A stretch of 64,000 bases of DNA from an uncultured Dehalococcoidia bacterium (GTDB lineage: Bacteria > Chloroflexota > Dehalococcoidia > Lucifugimonadales > Australimonadaceae), in NCBI GenBank assembly GCA_958295525.1, contig OY282355.1, positions 586,260 to 650,259 of the forward strand, given 5' to 3'. The position numbers and the translations under genes are program-made. Of this stretch, positions 32,406 to 40,500 are shown one piece after another. Below the pieces are notes generated by a model. It saw only the letters and a list, made by a program, of their open reading frames with translations, did not search any database and was not told where the DNA came from. Within the stretch, counting starts at the first letter, position 1. Every line of letters begins with the position of its first letter.

Positions 32406-33522
32406 CCCGGACGCGGTGATCGTGGGCGGCGGAGTGATCGGGTGCGCGACGGCGTACTTCCTCGCGGCGGAGCGCGGGATGCGCTCCGTGATTGTGGAGC
32501 GCGACGCCGTGGCGAGCGGCGCGTCCGGCGGGTCGGCGGGAGAGTTGGGCGCGGTCGGCAGGCATCGCTTCTCCGCGGCCTTCACGCGCTTTCTGCTGGA
32601 GGGCATCCGGCTGCACATGGAGACGGCGGAGGCGCTGACGGCGGAGGCGGGGATGGACTACCTGCTGTCGGACATTCCGATTCTGCGCCCGGCGCTGACG
32701 GAGGAGGAGGCGGAGGAGTTGCAGGAGCAGATGGGGTGGCAGCGCGAATTGGGGGTGGAGGTGGAGTGGCTGGACGCGGACGCGGCGCGGGCGGTGGGCT
32801 CGTGGCTTGCGCCGGACGCGCTTGGGGCGGCCTATACGATGGAGAAGCAGTTAGAGGGCGCGACGTTCGCCGTCGCGCTGGCGCAGGCATGCGAGCGGCG
32901 GGGCGTGGAGATACGAACCGCCGAGGCGAACGGCGTTCTGCGGGAGGGCGGGCGCGCCTGCGGGGTGACGCTCGCGGACGGCGGGAGCGTCACCGCCGGA
33001 GCGGTTCTCGTGGCGAACGGGCCGTGGTCGCAGCAGGCGGGCGAGTGGCTTGGGATGGAGGTTCCGGTCATTCCGCTGCGCGGGCAGATCGTCCACCTCG
33101 CGCCGCCGCCGGGCGTTCCGATGCCCACGCACTCCATCTTTCATCGGACGGGCTATGTGCTGCCGAAGGCGGGCGGCGACTTGCTCGCGGGGACGACGGA
33201 GGAGCGGGCGGGGTTCGCCCCTTACCCTACCCCGGAGGCGCAGTTGGGGATTATGGAGGCCGTGGCGCGGTTCGCGCCGCAGGTTCTCGACGCGCCGATC
33301 CAAAGCCAAACCGCCTGCCTGAGGCCGTACTCGCTGGACGAGATGCCGATTCTCGGCGCGGTTCCGGGAACGGACGGGCTGCATCTTGCGACGGGGCACG
33401 GCTACAAGGGGATCACGCTTTCGCTCATCACGGGCAAGCGCATGGCGCAATTGATTGCGGAAGGGACGACGCACGAGAGCATCGCGGAGTTCTCGCCCGC
33501 CCGATTCGCGCCGGGGCGCTGA
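32398..33522 (+). CDS. FAD-dependent oxidoreductase (DAO/glycine oxidase-like)
   Basis: A 374-residue DAO-family flavoenzyme with N-terminal VIVGGGVIGCATAYFLAAER (FAD Rossmann motif). AVASGASGGSAGELGAVGRH is characteristic of the amino-acid oxidase/dehydrogenase group, and YVLPKAGGDLLAGTTEERAG and ATGHGYKGITLSLITGKRMA are the substrate and C-terminal FAD regions. The likely substrate is a glycine- or D-amino-acid-like amine. It starts at TTG 32398, overlapping the dut stop by eight bases, with GGAGG seven bases upstream, so it is coupled to dut. Confidence 0.85.
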   Translation: MRNPDAVIVGGGVIGCATAYFLAAERGMRSVIVERDAVASGASGGSAGELGAVGRHRFSAAFTRFLLEGIRLHMETAEALTAEAGMDYLLSDIPILRPALTEEEAEELQEQMGWQRELGVEVEWLDADAARAVGSWLAPDALGAAYTMEKQLEGATFAVALAQACERRGVEIRTAEANGVLREGGRACGVTLADGGSVTAGAVLVANGPWSQQAGEWLGMEVPVIPLRGQIVHLAPPPGVPMPTHSIFHRTGYVLPKAGGDLLAGTTEERAGFAPYPTPEAQLGIMEAVARFAPQVLDAPIQSQTACLRPYSLDEMPILGAVPGTDGLHLATGHGYKGITLSLITGKRMAQLIAEGTTHESIAEFSPARFAPGR

Positions 33523-33561
33523 GGTTTATCTCCGGCACGGTCTACTCCGCAGGGGCTTGCT

Positions 33562-33644
33562 GCCCCGCCTAAGATTCGCCGCAAGGCGGGGCGATGTCAA
33601 TAGGGGCGCGTCCGCTTGATCGTCGCGGCGCGAAGGCGCGCCCC
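33562..33644. terminator. Two GC-rich hairpins after the FAD oxidoreductase
   Basis: GCCCCGCCT (33562-33570) pairs with AGGCGGGGC (33584-33592). GGGGCGCG (33603-33610) pairs with CGCGCCCC (33637-33644). They separate the oxidoreductase from the amidase. No T-tract follows, so this is not a canonical intrinsic terminator. Confidence 0.4.
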
Positions 33645-33717
33645 TTCCCCAAGCGCCCCGCCGTGCGCTAGGCTATCGCCTCGCTCCCCCATCCCGTCCC
33701 CGCGAGGTGAAACGCTT

Positions 33718-35184
33718 ATGACGATGACGCAAGGCGCAGGCGCGCAGGCTGCGGAGACTCCCGCCACGTTGACGGATTGCGCGGCGTGGGAACTCGCGGC
33801 GCTGGTGCGCGAGCGGCGCGTGTCGCCCGTCGAGGTCGCGGCGCATTTTCTGGAGCGCGTCGCGCGGCACGACGGGGAGTTGGGGGCGTTCATCACGGTC
33901 GCGGCGGAGCAGGCGATGGCGGAGGCGCACCGGGCGGAGGCGGCGGTCATCAACGGCGATGCGCTCGGCCCGTTGCACGGGGCGCCGGTGGGCGTCAAGG
34001 ATTTGGACGCGACGAAAGGGCTTCGCACCACCTACGGGTCGCTGCTGTTCGGCGACAACGTTCCCGATTACGACGACATCGCCGTGGAGCGGATTCGGGC
34101 GAGCGGCGCGATCATCGCGGGCAAGACGCACACGCCGGATTTCGGATGGAAGGGCACGACGGAGAGCACGGTCGCGGGGGCGTGCCGCAATCCGTGGGAT
34201 ATTTCGCGGACGGCGGGCGGGTCGAGCGGCGGATCGGGGGCGGCGCTGGCGGCGCGGCTCGTTCCGCTCTGCAACGGAAGCGACGCGGGGGGCTCCATTC
34301 GGATTCCTGCGAGTTTCTGCGGGGTGTACGGCCTCAAGCCGAGCGCGGGGCGCGTTCCGAGCGATTACGCCCGCCACGCCGGTTGGGGCGGGCTGACGCA
34401 GAACGGGCCGATGGCCAACAACGTTCGGGACGCGGCGCTGCTGCTGAACGCGCTCGCGGGGCCGGACGCGCGCGATCCGCGCGCCATTCCGACGGCGCCG
34501 CCGGACTTCCTCGAGGCGGTCGAGTCGCCTGACGTGAGCGGGCTGCGCGTCGCGTGGGGCGGAGCGATGGACGCGCAGGCCGTTGACCCGGAGGTTTTCG
34601 CGCTGGCGGAGGCCGGAGCGCGGGCGTTCGAGGAACTCGGAGCCGCCGTCGAGGAGGACGCGCCCGCCGTCGCGACGGAGGATGCGATTGGAGCGTTCGC
34701 CACGCTGATGCTCACGGACTTGGTCATCACGCTCGGCCCGGCGCTGGAGGGCGGACAGGGCGACTTCCTGCCCGCGCAACTGCTGAAGTGGCTCACGGAT
34801 GCGCGGACGTGGCCCGCTTCGCGCTACGCCGAGGCGATGAAGGAGCGCGAGTGGCATCGCCGCGCGTTCGACGATTTCTTCGAGCGTTACGACCTCCTCG
34901 CTCTGCCGACGATGGCGGTTCCGGCGTTCCCCATCGAGCGCAATCCGGGGAGCATCGGAGGGCGCGACGTCCATCCGTCGTGGGGGTACACGCCGTTCTG
35001 CCTGCACGCGAACCTCACGGGGCGGCCGGCAGCGAGCCTGCCGTGCGGCTTCACGAGCGGCGGCCTGCCCGTGGGGCTGATGCTGATCGGGCGCCTCGGA
35101 GACGAGGTGACGGCGCTGCGCGCGTCGGCGGCGTTCGAGGAGGCGCGTCCGTGGGCGGGGCGGCGCCCGCCGGGGTTTTTGTAG
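33718..35184 (+). CDS. Amidase-signature family amidase
   Basis: A 488-residue amidase with a complete signature region: GAPVGVKDLDATKGLRTTYG holds the catalytic Lys, GGSSGGSGAALAARLVPLCN the cis-Ser loop, and SDAGGSIRIPASFCGVYGLK the nucleophilic Ser in GGSIR. It resembles GatA-like and AmiD-like hydrolases, but no gatB/gatC lie nearby, so it is not likely the tRNA amidotransferase subunit. It has no signal peptide and is probably cytosolic. The ATG at 33718 has GAGGTGA upstream; the longer ORF from 33616 starts inside a hairpin. The natural amide or nitrile-derived substrate is unknown. Confidence 0.9.
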   Translation: MTMTQGAGAQAAETPATLTDCAAWELAALVRERRVSPVEVAAHFLERVARHDGELGAFITVAAEQAMAEAHRAEAAVINGDALGPLHGAPVGVKDLDATKGLRTTYGSLLFGDNVPDYDDIAVERIRASGAIIAGKTHTPDFGWKGTTESTVAGACRNPWDISRTAGGSSGGSGAALAARLVPLCNGSDAGGSIRIPASFCGVYGLKPSAGRVPSDYARHAGWGGLTQNGPMANNVRDAALLLNALAGPDARDPRAIPTAPPDFLEAVESPDVSGLRVAWGGAMDAQAVDPEVFALAEAGARAFEELGAAVEEDAPAVATEDAIGAFATLMLTDLVITLGPALEGGQGDFLPAQLLKWLTDARTWPASRYAEAMKEREWHRRAFDDFFERYDLLALPTMAVPAFPIERNPGSIGGRDVHPSWGYTPFCLHANLTGRPAASLPCGFTSGGLPVGLMLIGRLGDEVTALRASAAFEEARPWAGRRPPGFL

Positions 35185-35187
35185 GAG

Positions 35188-35325
35188 GGGGGGGTTCCCG
35201 CGTAGGCGGGAATGACGATGCGCTACGCGCCCCGTCCGGCGCTTGCGCGCCCCGCCCCTTCGTTCTCGTTCGCGGCGCCCCGTCAGGGGCGGGGTTCCCG
35301 CCTTCGCGGGAATGACGGGGCAAGG
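35188..35325. repeat. REP-like palindromes after the amidase
   Basis: GGTTCCCGCGTAGGCGGGAA near 35196 and GGTTCCCGCCTTCGCGGGAA near 35292, with a GATGCGCTACGCGCCCCGTC module between. A tail fragment, GGGAACCTACT, recurs near 35393. Confidence 0.8.
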
Positions 35326-35364
35326 GCGGGGCGCCTACGAGGCTTGCGCCGATGAAGGGGGCTC

Positions 35365-35387
35365 GATAAATTATCATAGAGTGATAA
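35365..35387. promoter_or_regulatory. AT-rich palindromic operator candidate upstream of higA
   Basis: GATAA-A-TTATC (35365-35375) overlaps TTATCA-N5-TGATAA (35371-35387), three half-sites in an otherwise GC-rich region. HigA-type antitoxins repress their own promoter through such palindromes. A GAGGAGG and a 17-codon ORF from the ATG at 35419 lie between it and higA; I do not assign that ORF a function. Confidence 0.45.
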
Positions 35388-35488
35388 CATTCGGGAACCT
35401 ACTTGAGGAGGCGTTCGCATGGACATGCGTTCGCCGATGAAAAAACTTGAGAGGCTGGCGACTGATCCGTAGCGTTAGGTGAACGGAA

Positions 35489-35823
35489 ATGACCACAGAC
35501 CCAGCAGTCGCGGAGGCGTTCCCTCCCGGCGAATACATCAAGGACGAGATCGAGGCGCGGGGCTGGACGCAACGCGACCTCGCGCGCGTCTTGGGCAGAA
35601 GCGAGCCGAAGTCAGCGAGTTGATCAACGGGAAGCGCGCCTTAACCGTCCGGACGGCTAGGGAGTTGGGCGCCGCGTTCGGAACCAGCGCCGAGGTTTGG
35701 CTGAACTTGGAGGCGCAGTGGCGGCTCCTGCAAAGCATGCCCTCCGTCGAGGCGGTCGAACGGCGCGCTAGGCGAATGGACGACGCGAAAGAGGCCGCCT
35801 CGCAAGCCGCGCTCGCCCGCTAG
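35489..35823 (+). pseudogene. higA: HigA-family antitoxin, frameshifted
   Basis: The first frame from the ATG at 35489 reads PPGEYIKDEIEARGWTQRDL and then LARVLGRSE, the start of a HigA-type helix-turn-helix. It hits TGA near 35618. The downstream frame carries the rest: EVSELINGKRALTVRTAREL and GTSAEVWLNLEAQWRL, both typical of HigA. Loss of one base near 35603 (in GAGCCGAAG) explains the break. No intact HigB toxin gene lies upstream, where HigB normally sits; only repeat DNA and a short ORF are seen. It may be a decayed toxin-antitoxin remnant, or an assembly error in an orphan antitoxin. Confidence 0.75.
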
Positions 35824-35896
35824 AAGCCCCCCGCCCGCGCTCCCTTATGAATCCAAACCCGCCCGTCCGTCGTATGATGCTGATGAAGGGAGCGTT

Positions 35897-36508
35897 ATGC
35901 GGCTGCAAGCGGTGAAGGGCGCGCACGCCCCTCTGTCGGACCAATCGGACGCGGAACTCGCCCGCGGGGTCGCGCGCGGCGACGCCAACGCCCTCGAGGA
36001 GTTGTACAACCGCTACAACAGGCTGGTGTTCAGCATGGCCTACGGCATCCTCAAGGACTACGCGCTCGCCGAAGACCTGGCGCAAGAGGCGTTCGCCGCC
36101 CTTTGGACCCGCGCCGGACGGTTCGACGAGTCGCGGGGCGTCTTTCGCCACTGGTTCCTCCATCTCGCGCATAACCGCGTGCTGGACGAACTGCGCCGCC
36201 GCCGCCGTATCGCCCTCGTGAGCGCCGACGCGCCTCCCGAAGACGCCGCGCTGGGGCTCGCCGCCCCCGGCGACACCGCCGGGGAGGCGGTGACCAACGT
36301 CCTCTTCGAAGAAGCGAGCGCCGTCATCCGAACGCTCCCCGCAGAGCAGCGCGGCGCGCTCGTGATGGCCTATATGGAGGGCGCGACGCAGCAGGAGATC
36401 GCGGAGCGCACCGGCGCGCCCCTCGGCACCGTCAAGACGCGCCTGCGCCTGGGGCTCGAAAAACTCAGGCAGGCGATGACCGCGGAGCCCGCGCGGGAGG
36501 AAGCATAA
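35897..36508 (+). CDS. ECF-type RNA polymerase sigma factor
   Basis: A 203-residue sigma-70 family protein. Region 2 includes LEELYNRYNRLVFSMAYGIL and DYALAEDLAQEAFAALWTRA; HWFLHLAHNRVLDELRRRRR is region 2.3/2.4. Region 4 has LPAEQRGALVMAYMEGATQQ and GTVKTRLRLGLEKLR, the helix-turn-helix for -35 recognition. It resembles SigK-like ECF factors. AAGGGAG precedes the ATG, and a TATGAT at 35873-35878 may be its -10. It shares one base with the anti-sigma gene (ATAATGG junction), so the two are coupled. Confidence 0.93.
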   Translation: MRLQAVKGAHAPLSDQSDAELARGVARGDANALEELYNRYNRLVFSMAYGILKDYALAEDLAQEAFAALWTRAGRFDESRGVFRHWFLHLAHNRVLDELRRRRRIALVSADAPPEDAALGLAAPGDTAGEAVTNVLFEEASAVIRTLPAEQRGALVMAYMEGATQQEIAERTGAPLGTVKTRLRLGLEKLRQAMTAEPAREEA

Positions 36509-37428
36509 TGGCGAACGAACCCACGGACGCGATGGACCCCGCCGACGACATAGCCGGTCTGTTGCCCGCCTACGCCCTCAACGCGCTCGACCCCGAGGAC
36601 GCGCTGGTCGTCGAGCGCGCGTTGGAGCGCGACCCCCGCTACCGCGAGGCGCTGGCGCAATGCCTGGAGGGCGCGGCGACGCTCCACGAATCCCACCCGC
36701 TCGCCGTCCCCAGTTCCGACGCGCGTGAGCGGCTGATGCGCCGCGCGCGGGGCAGGGCCGCCGCCGTCCAACCGCGCCCCGCCCCCCGCGTCCCCTTCTC
36801 CATTCTCGGCGTCGCCGCGGCGCTGGCCGTCGCCGTCGTTGGGCTCGGCGTGTTCTCCGCCGCTCAGCGGCAGCAGGTCACGGAATTGCGGAACGAAGTG
36901 CAAGTCGTTACGGCGGCGGCTGAGGTCACCCGCAGCGAACTCGTGGAGGTCAGCGACTTCGTCGCCGAGGGCTCCCTCACCTCGCGCCTCGATCCGGTGG
37001 ACGCCGCGCCCGCCGAAACCGCCGCCGCCGGAGCCGGCGAAACGGCGGCTCCCCAAGAGCCCGGCGCGGCGAATGGGCACGGCGATGAGAAGAACGAGCG
37101 GATGCCTGGCAAAGTCTTCCGCCCAAGAGGCGCCGTCGTAACCGGCCCGGGCGGCGAGAGCCTGCTCGTCACCAAGGGTCTGCGCCCCCTCGAGCCCGGC
37201 CATACCTACGTCGCTTGGTGGTGGGACGCCGACCGCCGCGCCAAGTCCGCCGCCGTCTTCACCGTCGACGACGACGGCTACGCCCGGATTCGCTTGCGCG
37301 GCGACGTCACCCGAATGCGCGGCCTCACCGTGACCATCGAAGGCGAGAACGGACACGAAGCCCCCGGCCTCGACCGCGTGCTCGACGGCGACTTCGCCCT
37401 GCAAAAGGAATCCGTCGCCGCTCCGTAG
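36508..37428 (+). CDS. RskA-like membrane anti-sigma factor
   Basis: A 306-residue protein. The N-terminal cytoplasmic part (IAGLLPAYALNALDPEDALV) is the anti-sigma domain of RskA type, without the HxxxCxxC zinc motif. One membrane helix lies at about 97-117 (ILGVAAALAVAVVGLGVF), followed by a short coiled coil, an Ala/Glu-rich linker and an external domain of about 110 residues with LEPGHTYVAWWWDADRRAKS and FTVDDDGYARIRLRGDV, as in RskA C-terminal domains. It should sequester the sigma factor encoded just upstream until proteolysis. A REP-like palindrome begins at its stop. Confidence 0.9.
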   Translation: MANEPTDAMDPADDIAGLLPAYALNALDPEDALVVERALERDPRYREALAQCLEGAATLHESHPLAVPSSDARERLMRRARGRAAAVQPRPAPRVPFSILGVAAALAVAVVGLGVFSAAQRQQVTELRNEVQVVTAAAEVTRSELVEVSDFVAEGSLTSRLDPVDAAPAETAAAGAGETAAPQEPGAANGHGDEKNERMPGKVFRPRGAVVTGPGGESLLVTKGLRPLEPGHTYVAWWWDADRRAKSAAVFTVDDDGYARIRLRGDVTRMRGLTVTIEGENGHEAPGLDRVLDGDFALQKESVAAP

Positions 37429-37460
37429 GTTCCCGCTTTCGCGGGAATGACGGGGCAAGG
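37428..37460. repeat. REP-like palindrome at the anti-sigma stop
   Basis: GGTTCCCGCTTTCGCGGGAA followed by TGACGGGGCAAGG. It lies in the 74 bases between the convergent anti-sigma and lhr genes. Confidence 0.75.
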
Positions 37461-37502
37461 GGGCTTCCGCCGCTTCCCGTTTTGTCGGTTGAGGCGCCGT
37501 AG

Positions 37503-40500
37503 TCAGCCCGCCATTGCATGGGCGGACGCGCTCTCCGAAAGGGGGGCGCCGTCGCGGTAGAGGATGGCATTGCCGGGGACGGCGGGGACGCGCTGGCCAG
37601 GGGTGAGGACGCCGACGAGGTTCAGCGGGTCGCTGGCGGAGAGGCGGACGATTTCGCCCTGCGGCTCGCGGCGGTGGACGGCGCGGAGGGCGTCAACGGC
37701 CTCGGGCAAGGCGAATTGCTCGCCGACGAAACCGGCGACGAATCTACCGCCGCGCGCTTCGCCCCGGGCCTCGGCGCGGCGGTAGACGCGGGCGAGCGCG
37801 CCCCAGGGCGGTGCCATCGGCTCGCGGGCGAGCAATTCGCGCATCATCACGCCGTAGCGCCGCAGCAGTTGGGCGGCCCGCGCCTCCGCGACGTCTTCGT
37901 CCGGCTCCGGGGCGTGGGTTTGCAGGAGCGACCAGCGGCTGCCTGCGCGGGCGAGCGACGCTTGCGCTCTGACTCTCGCGCCGCCTGCCCAGCGCGACTT
38001 TCGCTGGACGCGCTTGGCCATTCCGGAGACGAGGCCGCGCAGGGCGCCGAAGCCGTCCGCGGTGACGCGGCCTGCGGCGACGAGCGTCCAGAGGGCGTCC
38101 TCGACTTCGGAGGGGAGGCGGTTCGCGCCGCGCGCGATGTCGGGAGGAAACGACGCGCCGCTTGCTTGGAGGTAGGCGAGCACGTCGGCCGCCGCGCCGG
38201 TGAAGGCGCAGTCTTCGCTGGGCGGATCGAGGAGCCAGGGGACGTCCTCGCGCATCGCCATCGTGACGGGGCCGTTGCGGGAGAGGGCGGCGGAAGGCGG
38301 CGGGCCGGAGCGGCGGGCGAATCTTCCCCAGGCGAGTTCGCCGCCGAGCGTGAGCGCGTCGAGCGTCGAGGCGTGGAAGTCGGCGAGGCGGTTGGGGAGG
38401 ATGGCGCTCTCCCACGCGGCGGCGGCGGCCTCGAAGCCTTGCAACTGCTCGACGATCTCGATGAGTCCGGCGTCGCCGGAGAGCCGGGCGCCTGGGGTCG
38501 CGTGCTGCCATTCCAGCAGGAAGCGGATGAAACTCGCGGCGGGGACGGGCTCGACGGCGCGGCGCAGCCTGCCGATCGTGCTGCGGTGGATGCGCGCGAG
38601 GATGCGGCGGTCGCAGAATTCGTCCGCGTCCGCGCCGGGGCGGAAGCGGCCGCGCAGCAGGACACCCTCGGCCTCGAGGCGAATCGCCGCTTGGGCGACG
38701 AGGGGCTCGTCGAGCGCGATCCGTCGCGCCATTTCGCCGACGGCGAACGGGCCGCAGGATTCGGCGCGGCCTCGCGCGATTTCGGCGGCGGCCTCGGGGT
38801 CGGCGTTTTCGTAGGCGGCGGAGACGACGGCGGCGCGCTCGGCGGCGCGCCAGAGCGTCCGTCCGCCCGCGTTTCCGCCATCTCCTACGTCCCTTGCGCC
38901 CCCTGCGCCCCCTGCGCCCCCTGCGTTCGCTATGTCCACTGCATTCCCTATGTCCCCTACGGTCAGGGATTGCGCGCGCCCCGCTGCGGCGAGTTCGGCG
39001 AGCCACGCCCGCCAGGCATCCGCCTCGCCGGGATGGGCGGCGAGGTCGGCGTCGGCGAGGACGACGAGCGAGAGGAGGGCGTCGTGCATTTCGTCGGCGT
39101 CTCGGATGGCGGGCCATGCCCACGCATCTTCTTCGGCGACGGCGTCGGGGCTGAGGGCGCCGAGGTCGCGGGCGTCGTCGGGGAGGGCGCGGCGGAGGGT
39201 GACGGCGCGGGCGCGGCGCTCCTCGAGCGGGGCGTCGTCTAGGAAGGCGTAGGGCATTGCGTTGAGCAATTGGTGGGAGAATGCCGACGGCTGGGGCGTG
39301 TCTTTGCCGAAAACCTCTATTTCGCCGTTTTCGACGCGCCGCAGCGTTTCGAGCATTCCCTCCGCGTCCAACGCTTCGGTGAGGCAGTCGCGGAGCGTCT
39401 CGAACACGAGGGGGTGATCGGGGGGCTCGATTCTGCCGCCGGGGGGCAGGTTGTCCTGGCAGGCGGCGGCGGCGGGAAAGACGGCGGCGAGGAGGTCGTC
39501 GGAGCGCATACGCTGGATGGGCGCGGGGACGCGCTTGCCGCCCGCTTGCCGGAGCAGCGCGAGCGCGCGGGAGGCCGTCCAGCGCCAGCGCAGAGGAAAG
39601 ACGGGGGACTGCAGCACTGCCTGCGTCAGCACGTCTTCGGCGGTGGCGGAGTTCAGGTAGCCGAAGACGTCTTCGACGGGGAAGGAATGCTGGGGGCCGA
39701 GCGAGATGTTGACGCCTTCGTCGGTCGCGGCGGCCTGCAGTTCGAAGTTGAAGCCGGCGCAGAACCGCTTGCGGAGGGCAAGTCCCCAGGCGCGGTTGAG
39801 GCGGCTCCCCAGCGGCGCGTGGACGACCAACTGCATTCCGCCCGCCTCGTCGAAGAAGCGCTCGGCGACGAGTTTCTCCGCCGTGGGGACGACGCCGAGC
39901 ACGCGCTTGCCTTCCTCTATGTAGGCGACGACTTGCTGGGCGGCCTCGCGGGACGCGCCGCTCTCCATCACGAAAGCGATGGCCGTGTCGCGGGCGTGGA
40001 GGCGCTCGTCCACTTCGCGCCGGAGGGCGGAGACCTCGCGGGAGAGTTCGGCGGTGCGGCCCGGGGCCTCGCCGAGCCAGAACGGAATCGTCGGGGGGCT
40101 GCCTTGCGCCTCCTCGACGCGCACCACGCCCTGCTCCACGCGCCGGATTTTCCAGGGCGAGTTGCCGAGCAGGAAGATGTCGCCGGCCATGCTCTCGATG
40201 GCGAAATCCTCGTGCACGGTTCCGACCATCGCGCCGTCCGGTTCGGCGATGACGCGGTAGTCGGCGGCGTCGGGAATGGCGCCGCCGTTGGAGACGGCTG
40301 CGATGCGCGCGCCGCGCCTGGCCTTGACGCGCCGGTTCACGCCGTCGCGGTGCAGGTAGGCGCCGCCGCGCCCCCATCGGCCCGCGGCGCCCTCGGCGAG
40401 CATCGTCACGACGTCGTCGAAACGCTCGCGGGAGAGGCTGCGGTAGGGGTAGGCGCTCCGCATCAGATCGTAGAGGTCGTCCTCCGCCCAATCCTCCATC

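Noticed and set aside
33718-35184. Amidase as GatA of the tRNA amidotransferase
   Set aside because: No gatB or gatC nearby, and the sequence fits a general amidase; left as family-level call.
35419-35472. 17-codon ORF (MDMRSPMKKLERLATDP) with a good ribosome site
   Set aside because: Too short to assign; it might be a leader peptide or toxin remnant, but nothing beyond the ribosome site supports it.
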